From: Tolypothrix bouteillei VB521301
GTDB taxonomy: Bacteria > Cyanobacteriota > Cyanobacteriia > Cyanobacteriales > Nostocaceae
Direction: 5' to 3'
NCBI RefSeq assembly: GCF_000760695.4
Contig: NZ_JHEG04000001.1
Coordinates: 8,283,123 to 8,347,122, forward strand
Length of the DNA stretch: 64,000 nucleotides
Positions 54,489 to 63,948 of this stretch are shown piece by piece (position 1 is the stretch's first letter; each line of letters opens with the position of its first letter). Both the position numbers and the translations under genes were made by a program. The notes beneath the pieces are model-generated. The model was not told the DNA's origin and made no database searches. It saw only the letters and a program-made list of their open reading frames with translations.

Positions 54489-56729
54489 CTAATTGCTGTT
54501 TGCTGGATTTTCCAGAGGTGTTACTGTTACAGCAGGAGAAGGGACTGCTTCTACAGATGATGTTGTCGGTGCTACATCAGGAGTCAGTATTGGAGAGAAA
54601 GTTGGTGTAGGTGTTGGTTCTTCCGTTGGAGGATTTTCAACTGATGGAGATGGCGAAAATGTAGGTGTTGGTTCTTCTATTGGGGTTGGAGTTGGGTCGA
54701 GTTCTGGTTGTTGGGTTGCTGAAACCGATGGTTCCGGTACGGGCGGCTGTCTTGGTGTAGGTGGTGTATCAACTTGTGGTTTCCGACGTTTGAGAAATTC
54801 TGGTTTTTGCTGGTCAAAGTTTGGTGCGAGTGGTGGATTGATTATGGGTTTGTGTTCGGGGAAGGTTAACTGATTCTTAGTTCTAGGCACTGAATTGATG
54901 GTTTCTGGTAAAGGAGTTTTAGCGGTATTAGGTTGAGATTTGGGAGTAAATGATGGGGTATTTGCTGGTGTAGGTTCAGTGTTTTGCACTGGAGAATGTG
55001 TAAAACGCTGCCAGTTAGACAAAGTCAAAAATCCTACTGAAGCTAAAATTCCAGCAGTGATGACTCTAGTGGGCGAAAGTAAAGAAGTACTTGGGTATAA
55101 GCTTTTATTTGAGGATGAAGAATTGTCAGAAACAAGATTCAGTCGAGTGACTACTTGCTGTGAGGGTAATTGCAGCCTAGTTTGCTCGCTTGTTTCTGCG
55201 TTATCGCCCCAATTTGTCTGTTGGTTTTCCTCTGAAGATGATGGGAAGGAAGCATTTTTGAGGAAATTTAAATTGTGGGAAGTGGCTGTCACTCCTGTAG
55301 TATCACCTAACAATTCTCGTAATTGTACTGCTTTTGTTAAGTACTTTTTAGCTGTGCTGTTTTCTTCCAAACAAAGAGCGCGAATTCCTAATTGATGTAA
55401 AGCCCACGCTTCATCAACGCGGGATTTTTCTGCTTGAGATGCTTGTAGTCCCCTTTGCAGGACTTGCTCCCACAAACGCCATCGCCTGCTTAAAGCCAGT
55501 GAACTTTCGATTGCTCTAACCAAGCGCAGTATATCTTGCCAGCGACTGTTTCTTACAGCAACTTCTAAAATCTGTACGGTGGCATCAATTTCTTCTAACA
55601 AATAATTGGGTTGCTTCTGATATTTTTCCGCGAATTTCACAAAATATGCTATTGCCTTTTCTCGTATCGTTGTTAACCTCCACTCTGGCGGTAAAACTTC
55701 AACTATTGCCTGAATTATTTGGTATCGAGAATTCTGCAACTTTACTAGGTTTCTACGCTGTAGTGTTTCTAGTAACTGGTCAACTTTATGAATTTGCGCG
55801 ATCGCCTGGATTTGCTCTTTACCCAGCCCAATTCTTCCCATCACTAGCAATAATTCTAGAATGGTTTGGTGTGGTTTTGATAGTGATGCTACAGTTTGTT
55901 GAATTAAAGAAGAAACAGGTTCAGTAGATGGCAGTTGGCTCACTATTTCAGCTATCGAACGCCCTTCTTCTACTATATTGGCAACTGCTACTTGTATGTG
56001 TACGGGATGCCCATTTAGAAGAGTACAGAGTGATTTTGCAGCAGGCATTTCTTCCCTAGTTAGAGAACGTCCCATTTCTTTTTCTACTAAAGAAATAGAA
56101 TCAATAATTGATAAATTGGGAAGGAGTAGAGAACGCCCCTTTTTTGGAAAACGTTTTCTTGATGAAGCGATTAAGAATGTTAAATTGCTTGGAAAACCGA
56201 TCAACTCTTGCAATTCTTCTTGTATGAGTTCATCATCGTCATCTAACACTATTAAAGCTTTTTTGTCCTTAATTTGTTCCTTAATTTGACCATCGGTTGG
56301 TTTGTAAGGAATATGGCTTTGATAATACGCTTCCCAAATAATTTGTAATAAATCACTTACATATGGGTGAGCAAGAGATAGTTTAATAACACCATCCGGA
56401 AAAAGAGACATAGATTGTATGTCATGTGCTAAGCAACTCAAAAGAGCAGTTTTACCAAAACCAGCAGAACCGTACAGTTCTACTGATTGACCAACTCCAA
56501 GGGCTGCGATCGCTTCTGTTACCAATTCTTGACAACCTAACAGGTCATCAACAGAATCTTCTTGTACCAAAACTGGTGCGGGGCGCGAAAGCTTTGTTGG
56601 TTGTTCTGCATCGGTTGCTGTATTTGCCATAGCACCATGGCTCGAACCAATTTTGATAACGTAATTGCCAACAGCCAGTTGACCAATCGTTTCCCCTTGG
56701 AAGTTGGCTATGATACTTTTTTGAGGCAT
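54489..56729 (-). CDS. STAND-type ATPase with membrane helix and Pro/Thr-rich tail
   Basis: The 746-residue protein has a short N-terminal beta-rich module (NFQGETIGQLAVGNYVIKIG) seen on other cyanobacterial NTPases, then an NTPase (about 60-300: GSAGFGKTALL P-loop, KKALIVLDDDDE Walker B, FLIASSRKRF), helical TPR-like repeats (about 340-490), one membrane helix (VITAGILASVGFLTLSNW, about 555), and a long Pro/Thr/Ser-rich tail with PTPTP motifs (about 580-746), likely periplasmic. Trigger and partner are unknown. The tail suggests contact with the cell wall. Confidence 0.75.
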   Translation of the reverse strand: MPQKSIIANFQGETIGQLAVGNYVIKIGSSHGAMANTATDAEQPTKLSRPAPVLVQEDSVDDLLGCQELVTEAIAALGVGQSVELYGSAGFGKTALLSCLAHDIQSMSLFPDGVIKLSLAHPYVSDLLQIIWEAYYQSHIPYKPTDGQIKEQIKDKKALIVLDDDDELIQEELQELIGFPSNLTFLIASSRKRFPKKGRSLLLPNLSIIDSISLVEKEMGRSLTREEMPAAKSLCTLLNGHPVHIQVAVANIVEEGRSIAEIVSQLPSTEPVSSLIQQTVASLSKPHQTILELLLVMGRIGLGKEQIQAIAQIHKVDQLLETLQRRNLVKLQNSRYQIIQAIVEVLPPEWRLTTIREKAIAYFVKFAEKYQKQPNYLLEEIDATVQILEVAVRNSRWQDILRLVRAIESSLALSRRWRLWEQVLQRGLQASQAEKSRVDEAWALHQLGIRALCLEENSTAKKYLTKAVQLRELLGDTTGVTATSHNLNFLKNASFPSSSEENQQTNWGDNAETSEQTRLQLPSQQVVTRLNLVSDNSSSSNKSLYPSTSLLSPTRVITAGILASVGFLTLSNWQRFTHSPVQNTEPTPANTPSFTPKSQPNTAKTPLPETINSVPRTKNQLTFPEHKPIINPPLAPNFDQQKPEFLKRRKPQVDTPPTPRQPPVPEPSVSATQQPELDPTPTPIEEPTPTFSPSPSVENPPTEEPTPTPTFSPILTPDVAPTTSSVEAVPSPAVTVTPLENPANSN

Positions 56730-57233
56730 AAGGTTTTCTTCCAGCTTTATTTAAGCTCTTTTCCCTATTTACGTGGTAATACCGCCGTCACCCATACGAG
56801 TTTTACAAATTTTTCTCGATTTGCCAACCTTTGAGTATTTATACTCAGCAGAAAGTGTTGCCATACAAGGCTGACTCTCTAGCGTCAGTTTTACACCAGC
56901 CTAACCCTCCGCACGTGAAAGGGGAGGGAACTGAAAATCGGATCTTCCCCAATACTGCTCGGTTAAAGAAATTATCGCGGGAGACAAGCAGGGGATGCAC
57001 CTTTGTGCAGGGGAGGAAAAAACGGCAAAACCCGACAAGTATTGAGATCTTCCCCAATACATTGGTGGGATTAAAGAGGTCAATCTCACTTGTGTATACA
57101 CCGTAGCTTCTTCAAGGAGAGGTCTGTCGAACTTACGTTATCTTAATACAATAAGCAAATTCAATGTCTGAAACTTATGATTTTTTGGGGGTTATCTTTC
57201 AATGTTTAGCGACTAACCAACAACCACTAACGA
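56730..57233. other. Intergenic region with repeated motif
   Basis: No gene is evident in about 500 bases. GATCTTCCCCAATAC occurs twice in direct orientation, near 56941 and 57047, each followed by a GGTTAAAGA or GATTAAAGA-like sequence, so an about 105-bp unit may be imperfectly duplicated. CTGAC and GTCAG form a short inverted repeat near 56870-56888. Confidence 0.45.
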
Positions 57234-58277
57234 CTAATCATTAAATTTCCGTTGTAACTGTTTTAAAGTTTGATACATATCTGGTAAGCGATTCAAAATA
57301 GCTGACACCTTCAAATATCTTTTATAAGGTATGGCAGGTGCGCCAGAAACAATTTCTCCGGGAGCAACATCATTATGGACGCCTGCTTGTGCAGATGCGA
57401 TAGACCGATCGCCCATCTTAACTTGATTGCTCACTCCAGCTTGACCGGCTAAAATAACACCCTTGCCAAGTTTAGCACCTCCCGCCATTGCAGACTGACC
57501 TGCAAGAGCACAACCAGGACCTATTTGGCAACCATGACCTACTTGGACTAAATTATCAATCTTTGTGTTGCGACCTACCCGTGTTTCTCCTACCGCAGGG
57601 CGATCGATGGCACTGTTACATCCCACTTCTACACCATCTTCCAAAACAGTACAGCCCGATTGCTCCATTTTTACCCACCCTTTAGCAGTAGGAACAAAAC
57701 CAAAGCCTTCAGCACCAATGACAGTACCACTGTGAATCACACAATCTGCACCAATACGAGTGCGTTCGTGAATCGTACAGTTGGCGTGTAAAGTTGTGCG
57801 ATCGCCTATCTTAGAATTTGGATAAATCACGACATTAGGATGGATGCAAACTCCATCACCAATTTCTACCTCCGGCTGAATGACAACATGAGCACCAATG
57901 TAAACATTCTGGCCTACTTTAGCAGTCGGGTGAATAACAGCAGTGGGATGAATTTCTGAAACCGGACGCCAAGGTTGGTAAAACAGTGTAATGACATTAG
58001 CAAATGCAAGCCGTGGTTCCGGTACTGCAATCCAAACAATACCTCGCTCTTGTGCTTGTGCTTGCAACACTTCATTTTTAGGCAAAATTAAAGCACCAGC
58101 GTTTGTTTTCCCAACCCAAGAGGCAAATTTTTCTCCTTCTATGTAGCTCAGATTAAGAGCTGTTGCTTCATCAACAGATGCCAACCCTGTGATTTCCGGA
58201 TCGAGGTTTGTGTTAAAAATTAGGCTATTAGAAGCAGCAATATCACCAAGTTTTTGTATAATTTCGCTAAATTTCAT
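57234..58277 (-). CDS. lpxD: UDP-3-O-acylglucosamine N-acyltransferase
   Basis: The 347-residue enzyme adds the N-linked acyl chain in lipid A synthesis, using acyl-ACP. It has the N-terminal uridine-binding domain (1-100) and a left-handed beta helix of hexapeptide repeats (about 105-300: IHPTAVIHPTAKVGQNVYIGAH) with the catalytic His in VQVGHGCQIG, and a C-terminal helix. ATG 58277 (MKFSEIIQKLGD) is preferred over 58316, which adds unrelated residues. Cyanobacterial lpxD copies of this length are standard. Confidence 0.93.
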   Translation of the reverse strand: MKFSEIIQKLGDIAASNSLIFNTNLDPEITGLASVDEATALNLSYIEGEKFASWVGKTNAGALILPKNEVLQAQAQERGIVWIAVPEPRLAFANVITLFYQPWRPVSEIHPTAVIHPTAKVGQNVYIGAHVVIQPEVEIGDGVCIHPNVVIYPNSKIGDRTTLHANCTIHERTRIGADCVIHSGTVIGAEGFGFVPTAKGWVKMEQSGCTVLEDGVEVGCNSAIDRPAVGETRVGRNTKIDNLVQVGHGCQIGPGCALAGQSAMAGGAKLGKGVILAGQAGVSNQVKMGDRSIASAQAGVHNDVAPGEIVSGAPAIPYKRYLKVSAILNRLPDMYQTLKQLQRKFND

Positions 58278-58350
58278 TGTAAATAAGTTGTTATCGAGAT
58301 GGATGAAAAAAGGCATGGGGCATTAGGATATGAAGCATTGGGCAAGAGTT

Positions 58351-58393
58351 ATTCTCCCTTGTCTCCTTTGTCTCCCTTGTCCCCTTATCCCCA
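58351..58393. repeat. Short tandem repeat between mltA and lpxD
   Basis: CTCCCTTGT-like 9-mers repeat imperfectly several times (CTCCCTTGT, CTCCTTTGT, CTCCCTTGT). Similar text lies at about 60128-60160. Confidence 0.5.
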
Positions 58394-58397
58394 TTAC

Positions 58398-59654
58398 CTA
58401 CTCTTTCAGCAATAAATAATATAACGTGCCGTTACCGCCTGTTACACCAGCGCGATCGCCTGCAATCTTACCAGTACCCATAAAATAATCCACCCGTCCC
58501 GGACCTTTGATTGCACTTCCCGTATCTTGGTCGAGCACGTAACGGTTGACAGTACGGTAAGTCAAGCGTTCGTTTTCACTGAGATATGGAAAGTTAGCAT
58601 TAATGAGAGCTAACGCTCCTGGTGGCATAAGAGATTTATCAGTCGCAATAGAACGTTCTGCTGTGACTGGTACGCGAATGCTTCCCCTGGCTTGTTCACC
58701 GTTCGTTTCTTTAAAGAAAATAAACCGTTCCCAGCGTGGAAGGTAAACATTCATTGCATTGGGATTTTGCTTGAAATATTTAATCATGACTGGCATTGTT
58801 AAACCCTTTGCAGGGAGTTTGCCATCTTTGATAAGTTCTCCTCCGATACTTGTCCAGGGATAATCTGTTGCGCCTGCGTAACCAACAGATGTCACAGAAC
58901 CATCAGTTAAGTTTAGTTGGGCAGAACCTTGGATATGAATCAAGTATGCATCCAAGCGATCGCGAAACCAAAATAATTCCAAACCACGCAATCGGCTTTG
59001 ATTGCCTAACAAACCATTTTTGCCTTCCAACTGAACTCGTTTTGGGTGTGGTTTTGCCCACTGCTTGAAATTGGCTGGCAAAGCATAAATTGGATACTTA
59101 TAGACAGATGTGCGAGTTCGACTGGCAGAATAAACTGGTTGATAGTAGGCAGTAAACTTAACAGTTCCATTCCCATCGTTCCCAACAGACTGGTAGAAAG
59201 TAAACTCCCGACTCACAGCCGCTTGTAGATCTGCAGGTGATTTAGCACTGACAACAAGCTCGCGGAAGCGCACCAAACTCCTACGAACGCGGTCGAGAGT
59301 AAACTCTCTAATGGGATAGTTCTGGTATGCTGCAATAGCTTCTTTAGTTGCTAGATAACGCAAGCTGTTATCTATTGATGTTAACAGCGCTTTCCAATCA
59401 CCCTGTCTGCCGTCTCCACTCCAAATTTGTTCGTCATAACCCAAACATCTAGAGGTTGAGGTACAGTCAACAACAGGCTCAATGGGTACTAACGGTTGAA
59501 GTTCTTCGGGTTGGCTTGGTTGTGGTGACCAAGTCTCAGGTCGATTTTGTGTTGGATAAGGGGGGTAACCGGGAACCTGAGCAAAAACTGAGAATACTGG
59601 AGCGATCGAAGCCATTCCCAGACATAAAGAAACTAAAGCAAGCTTTCTTTTCAT
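58398..59654 (-). CDS. mltA: Membrane-bound lytic transglycosylase A family protein
   Basis: The 418-residue exported enzyme cleaves peptidoglycan glycan strands with formation of 1,6-anhydromuramic acid. It has a signal peptide (to about residue 25, SVFAQ), a Pro-rich linker, the MltA domain (about 140-300: GTVKFTAYYQPVYSASR, GLELFWFRDRLDAYLIHIQGSAQL) and a 3D domain with the catalytic Asp region DTGSAIKGPGRVDYFMG. There is no lipobox cysteine, so it may be periplasmic rather than lipid-anchored. It lies 3 bases from the next upstream gene's stop, suggesting co-transcription. Confidence 0.92.
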   Translation of the reverse strand: MKRKLALVSLCLGMASIAPVFSVFAQVPGYPPYPTQNRPETWSPQPSQPEELQPLVPIEPVVDCTSTSRCLGYDEQIWSGDGRQGDWKALLTSIDNSLRYLATKEAIAAYQNYPIREFTLDRVRRSLVRFRELVVSAKSPADLQAAVSREFTFYQSVGNDGNGTVKFTAYYQPVYSASRTRTSVYKYPIYALPANFKQWAKPHPKRVQLEGKNGLLGNQSRLRGLELFWFRDRLDAYLIHIQGSAQLNLTDGSVTSVGYAGATDYPWTSIGGELIKDGKLPAKGLTMPVMIKYFKQNPNAMNVYLPRWERFIFFKETNGEQARGSIRVPVTAERSIATDKSLMPPGALALINANFPYLSENERLTYRTVNRYVLDQDTGSAIKGPGRVDYFMGTGKIAGDRAGVTGGNGTLYYLLLKE

Positions 59655-59657
59655 GAT

Positions 59658-59912
59658 CTACGCAAATCTTTCCACACTAGAACTAAAAACGGGTTCCACT
59701 CGGATCGCAAGAATCTGAGCAGGACGCACTACCATATATTCACCTTGAATATTTTTAATCGGTACGCTAATAAAGTCATTAGAAGCACTTTTGGGCATAA
59801 GCTCGCCACTATACCATTTTTGAAAATCTTGAATAGTGGGAAAACGTACTTCTTCTCGATGTCCACCTTCGATAAGTAGGTGTACTGCGTACTCATTCGC
59901 TGTTCTGGGCAT
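59658..59912 (-). CDS. Conserved cyanobacterial small protein
   Basis: The 84-residue protein (MPRTANEYAVHLLIEGGHREEVRF start) looks soluble: beta-rich N-terminus, WYSGEL, then an ISVPIKNIQGEYMVVRPAQILAIRVEP stretch that could be a small barrel. I do not know its function. Its stop is 3 bases from the mltA start, so the two share an operon. Confidence 0.7.
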   Translation of the reverse strand: MPRTANEYAVHLLIEGGHREEVRFPTIQDFQKWYSGELMPKSASNDFISVPIKNIQGEYMVVRPAQILAIRVEPVFSSSVERFA

Positions 59913-60445
59913 AATTTTAAACCATATTGAAAAACATCCAACCCATTGTCAACCACGCACCCCCAGAATGGGAAGGGGAAATACCCTGACATCAAGGCAA
60001 AGGAAATCGGGGAGCACAGAGTAAGAAAAACATTTCCTCCTCCTGTTCCTTGTTCCCAGTTGTCGCCTATGACGGTGAGTGAGTTGTCAACAGTTCCCGG
60101 TGTTGGGTAAAGGGATTAGACATTCAGCCAAAGTTTTTCCCATGTCCCCTTTGTCGTCCTTGTCCTGTGGCGTGGATTTAGGGGGATTTAACACGCGTGA
60201 AAACACGCCCTTGTCCCCACTCCCGAAACCCTTATTAATAGAATCAATAACCATTTCTTCCATTTTCTTAATGTTACTTTGCTTAATCAAGTAAAGTTTA
60301 GTTGCGAATTAAACTTCTCTAATTTTAAGGTGTTAATTTAGTAATTGAAGCAACAAAGCTTCCCTGGCAGATTAAACAGCTAGTGTGTAAAGTTAAGACG
60401 TAGAAAAAGAGGTAAAAGCGCTGTTAATTTCACATCTGTCTCGTC
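59913..60445. other. Intergenic region without gene
   Basis: About 530 bases with no convincing coding sequence. It carries low-complexity repeat text (CCCCTTTGTCGTCCTTGTCC) near 60142 and ACACGCGTGAAAACACGC near 60190. The last 100 bases are AT-rich and could hold a promoter for the RNA that follows. Confidence 0.4.
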
Positions 60446-60623
60446 AAAAAGCAATAACACCCAAACCTAAAGGTGATATTTCCTCAAGTGGTGAGCAACA
60501 GGGGGCGCTGTAACTGTTGAATCCTCTCTTTTGTAAAGAGTTGATACATTCAGTACATCCCTAGCTAAAATGAACAAAGAGAGGAAGTCACTCATCTGTA
60601 GAGGCTTGGGTGTTATTGTTTTT
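60446..60623 (+). ncRNA. Candidate 6S RNA
   Basis: The about 178-nt stretch folds as a long rod. The closing stem is CAATAACACCCAAACCT (60452-60468) against AGGCTTGGGTGTTATTG (60602-60618), extended by AAAAA and TTTTT. A central bubble on the 5' side contains a small hairpin (CAACAG with CTGTTG). The apical stem is CCTCTCTTTTGT with ACAAAGAGAGG (60574-60584). Size, rod shape and open centre are those of 6S RNA, which mimics a promoter and binds RNA polymerase. The identification is structural, not by sequence match; the strand could also be opposite. Confidence 0.5.
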
Positions 60624-60688
60624 CAAGTAACACCCAGTGTAAGCTTGTACAAACTCCAAATAGCATGGGACAGTTGAAATAGCGTTTT

Positions 60689-61459
60689 ATGTCAATTATT
60701 GCTCTAAGAGCATGGTACTTGGAAAACTATGAGCCGATTCACGAACTGGAAAAACGTCCACCCGATCTGCGGCTCAGTAAAAGAAGCCTTTTAAAAACAG
60801 GATTAAGAGCAGATTTTTTAGAAGATATTGAACAAGTGAAAAGCTCAACTTGGTTTGGGCGCTATTTAGAAGGAGAAAATATTGAATTTTATATAGAAGG
60901 TAGTGGTGGTTATTGCTTGGCAAATATTGACTTGATAAGTCATGAAATGTATTTGACAAAGCAAGTTTTATTAGCACAGTTAGACCCCACCATTTTTTTA
61001 TGCCACCAAATTGAATATCCTGAGGCGAGTGAAGCTTTACGAGAAGCAGTGTTTCAAAGCTTGGAGATTTTGAATTTGCGATCGCGCGTTCCACTATCGT
61101 TTGTTGAGTCTTACCGCCCTAAAGATGCTCCTTTAAGGCTGAGCTCTACAATGATGCGGAAAATTCGCAAAAGTTTGTTATTTATTGCCGATACCACACC
61201 TATTGTCAGCCTCGATGAGCAGCACAACCCTCAACTGCTACCCAGTCCAAACGTCTGTGTTGAAATTGGTTATGCCCTTCAATGTAAAAGAGCGGAGCAA
61301 ATTTTACTAGCACAAATGCAGCGTCCTGAATTGCAAGGACAGTTTCCGTTTGATTTACAAAAGGGACAAATCTTGCAATTTCAAGACAGGGAAGAAATCA
61401 GTAAAATTCTACCGCAAGCAATAGAAAATCAACTTGTTAGATTTAAATTGTTTGTTTAA
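60689..61459 (+). CDS. Conserved protein with TIR-like/nucleotide-binding C-terminal motif
   Basis: The 256-residue soluble protein is not one I recognise by name. The N-terminal two thirds are unremarkable (RAWYLENYEPIHELEKRPPDLRL start). The C-terminal part has LLFIADTTPIVS, then SPNVCVEIGYALQCKRAEQILL, close to the 'xNVxxElGYAlg' motif of TIR-like and other nucleotide-binding Rossmann domains in bacterial defence proteins. That resemblance is local and could be a general fold feature. It stands alone downstream of the candidate 6S RNA. Confidence 0.55.
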   Translation: MSIIALRAWYLENYEPIHELEKRPPDLRLSKRSLLKTGLRADFLEDIEQVKSSTWFGRYLEGENIEFYIEGSGGYCLANIDLISHEMYLTKQVLLAQLDPTIFLCHQIEYPEASEALREAVFQSLEILNLRSRVPLSFVESYRPKDAPLRLSSTMMRKIRKSLLFIADTTPIVSLDEQHNPQLLPSPNVCVEIGYALQCKRAEQILLAQMQRPELQGQFPFDLQKGQILQFQDREEISKILPQAIENQLVRFKLFV

Positions 61460-61540
61460 TGCGGTGAGTACAATAGATTCAGAAGGCAACTGCTGTCTTC
61501 CACCTGACGCCAAATTTCGCCGCTCGATCCTAATAAGGCT

Positions 61541-62002
61541 ATGGATTTTGAACCTCAACCTACGACCCAAACTGCTTCCGAGAAAGTTCCATTTGCGGAA
61601 CCACCTATAACCCGCAAGCCATTAGAAGTGTTGCGGGACACAGAGGCTCTGTTGCGCCGTCCCGCTGTAGCGGCGATCGTACCGCTATTACCGTCTAAGA
61701 TAGCTAGGAATGTGGAAACAGTTTCATCTGTTGCAGAAGAGTCTTTAAGGGAGGTGGCAAAAATTGACTTAGAGACGATCGGCGATGTTGAACTGCGATC
61801 GCCTCGTATTAAAGTTGGATTGAGTTTTGTGGGATTTGGAGCGCTGATGACAGTTGTGCTGCTGCTTTACTTGAACACGCTCCATCCTGAATTAAACGCC
61901 GTTCAGCAAATAGCAAAGTATTGGTATCAGTATGTTTGGTTTGTCTGCTTGGGTGTAGCAGGGCTGTTCATTCTTGGTCGAGAAGCAATGCGTCCCAACT
62001 GA
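61541..62002 (+). CDS. Conserved cyanobacterial membrane protein
   Basis: The 153-residue protein has a charged N-terminal half (RKPLEVLRDTEALLRRPA) and two membrane helices (about 92-112 and 130-146). It resembles uncharacterised two-helix cyanobacterial proteins. The function is unknown. Confidence 0.7.
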   Translation: MDFEPQPTTQTASEKVPFAEPPITRKPLEVLRDTEALLRRPAVAAIVPLLPSKIARNVETVSSVAEESLREVAKIDLETIGDVELRSPRIKVGLSFVGFGALMTVVLLLYLNTLHPELNAVQQIAKYWYQYVWFVCLGVAGLFILGREAMRPN

Positions 62003-62100
62003 AGGATGAAGAAGGTTGAAATACTCTTATAAAGAGTGTCTTAATCCCCCTTTTTAATTGGGCTTTAAAAGCGTCTTAGCCCTGCTATTTTTTTCATACT

Positions 62101-62274
62101 TCATCCTTTATCCTTTTTTATCTCTCCTTCAAATGGATGAACTCCTATTTCTGGATAATTGTCATTTCTAGGACCAAATACTCTCACAGCTGCATCAACA
62201 ATATATCGAGTGACTTGTTGAGTACCTGCTGCAATTGATTGAATCATTGCGCGGACTTTATTAGCGATTACCAT
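62101..62274 (-). CDS. Small conserved cyanobacterial protein, 57 residues
   Basis: ATG 62274, with AGGAG upstream, opens MVIANKVRAMIQSIAAGTQQ and ends RVFGPRNDNYPEIGVHPFEGEI plus a Lys-rich tail. An amphipathic helix followed by 'FGP.DD.YP..GV.PFEG' recurs in small cyanobacterial proteins. The motif and ribosome site support a real gene; the role is unknown. Confidence 0.6.
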   Translation of the reverse strand: MVIANKVRAMIQSIAAGTQQVTRYIVDAAVRVFGPRNDNYPEIGVHPFEGEIKKDKG

Positions 62275-62480
62275 AGTTCTCTCCTACACTGAAAAGCTTT
62301 TTGTCTGTGTCATTCACTAGGAAGGAAAATCAAAAAAATAGATAAAAAATGAGAAGATATTTTTCTGCGAATAAGATGTGGTAGCTTTACTTGAACTACA
62401 ATTTCAATGTAAGAAAAAAATTTGAGGAAATTGTGAAGATAAAGAGGTAAACTGAGAATTGAGTGTAAAGAATAATAACG

Positions 62481-62900
62481 ATGCCACTCCTAAGATTGAA
62501 TGACAGTGCCATACATCAAGTGTTGACCCATGCAAAAGTCATTGCTGTAGTGGGTCATTCAGATAAACCATATCGTACTAGCTATCAAATTGCTCAATTT
62601 ATGCGGAATGTGGGTTACACTGTTTATCCCGTGAACCCACAAGTTCAAGAAATTGACTCTCAGCCCAGTTATCCTTCTCTCAAAACAATTCCAGAGCCAG
62701 TAGATATCGTCAACGTCTTCCGGCGTTCTGAGTACTTGAGTGAAATCGTTAATGAAGCAATAGACATTAATGCTAAAACTATTTGGGCGCAATTGGGTGT
62801 TGCTGATGAGGTAGCAGCACAAAAAGCATTGAATGCGGGACTGAATGTGGTGATGGATTCTTGTATAAAAGTTGAGTATTTACGTTTGGGAATTAGATAA
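62481..62900 (+). CDS. CoA-binding protein (YccU family)
   Basis: The 139-residue protein is a single Rossmann CoA-binding domain: VIAVVGHSDKPYRTSYQIAQFM, GYTVYPVNPQ, VDIVNVFRRSEYL, AKTIWAQLGV and a C-terminal VVMDSCIKVEY. Family members resemble the CoA-binding domain of succinyl-CoA synthetase but lack the ligase. The physiological role is unknown. Confidence 0.88.
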   Translation: MPLLRLNDSAIHQVLTHAKVIAVVGHSDKPYRTSYQIAQFMRNVGYTVYPVNPQVQEIDSQPSYPSLKTIPEPVDIVNVFRRSEYLSEIVNEAIDINAKTIWAQLGVADEVAAQKALNAGLNVVMDSCIKVEYLRLGIR

Positions 62901-63050
62901 ATCGCAAGGCACTTTATGTAGCAATTCCCGTTTTGTTGACGCAATCTAAGAAATAATTAACCGCAGATGAACGCAGATCTATCTGTACCTTAGCAGATTA
63001 GGAAACGCTATATTTTGCGATCGCAACCACTATAAGTTGCTTAGTGGGGG

Positions 63051-63317
63051 TTATTTTGATTTTCGTGGCGATTTAGGCGGTGTTCGGTGTGCGCCAAAAT
63101 ATTTCTCACTGCGATAGCGCAGCCATACACGCAACACTTGCGGAATTTGCTCTTTTTCTTCCTTGGTTAGAGTGTTGTACAGGGCGAGAGCGCGATCGCG
63201 TTCACCCCTACAGGCGGCGTTGTTATGAGCATCCCAATAGCTGCGGGCTACCCGAATCCTCCGACAGACTTCCTTAATCAGTGCTTCTCCACTTAGTGGA
63301 GCCTCCTGCTTTGCCAT
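63051..63317 (-). CDS. Conserved cyanobacterial hypothetical protein
   Basis: The 88-residue protein begins MAKQEAPLSGEALIKEVCRRIRVARSYWD-like and is strongly basic toward the end (RTPPKSPRKSK). It is likely helical and may bind nucleic acid by charge only. I do not know its family function. Confidence 0.65.
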   Translation of the reverse strand: MAKQEAPLSGEALIKEVCRRIRVARSYWDAHNNAACRGERDRALALYNTLTKEEKEQIPQVLRVWLRYRSEKYFGAHRTPPKSPRKSK

Positions 63318-63567
63318 AATTCAGATACTGTGCAATATTCTGATACAATCCTAGCAACTTAAATGTAAATTTGATTTTGGCTAAGTTAAGTATCATTGCT
63401 GTTTCATTTGTTCTGCTATACACTGTGCGTCCAGAGCTAATATAATTTTATTCTTTTTTTAGAGATTTCGTTCAGTAATTCCCGTTTGTGACAGTTGGGG
63501 TGCGGAATGGGGGATAAAAGAGCGATAGAAACCCTAGAGCTTAGCAAGGTATTTCTTCTCTCAAAAT

Positions 63568-63948
63568 CTAGAGCAACCAACCTAGGGCTTCAGCAATTTG
63601 TCCGGCTAATTCTAAAGGATTAAAAGGTTTCGCGATCGCAGTTTTTATACCCATTTGAGCGTAGCGACGGCGATCGGATGCCTGAATTTTTGCCGTTAGC
63701 AATATCACGGGAATAGCTTTTGTTGTCGGATTTTCTTGTAACTTCTCAAAAGTTGTTGGACCATCCATATCAGGCATCATCACATCTAGCAAGATAGCAT
63801 CGGGTTGGAAATCTTCAGCTTTACTAATCCCTTCCTTCCCAGAACCAGCTGTCACGACGTCCCACCCAGCTACCGTTTCCAAACAAATTTTGGTAACTTC
63901 TTGAATGTATTCTTCATTGTCAACTACCAAAATTCGCTTTGTTGCCAT
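63568..63948 (-). CDS. Single-domain response regulator
   Basis: The 126-residue receiver domain starts at ATG 63948 (MATKRILVVDNEEY). It has the acidic pocket (VVDNEE), phospho-Asp in ILLDVMMPDMDGP, Thr in LLTAK and Lys in AKPFNP. It has no output domain and no partner kinase in view; the upstream end of the window is close. Confidence 0.9.
   Translation of the reverse strand: MATKRILVVDNEEYIQEVTKICLETVAGWDVVTAGSGKEGISKAEDFQPDAILLDVMMPDMDGPTTFEKLQENPTTKAIPVILLTAKIQASDRRRYAQMGIKTAIAKPFNPLELAGQIAEALGWLL

Noticed and set aside
54493..54873. Gly/Val-rich plus-strand frame opposite the Pro/Thr-rich tail
   Set aside because: It is the antisense shadow of the low-complexity tail; composition is explained by the PTP repeats on the other strand.
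63378..63446. 22-codon hydrophobic frame starting TTG
   Set aside because: Too short, no ribosome site and no match to known small photosystem peptides.
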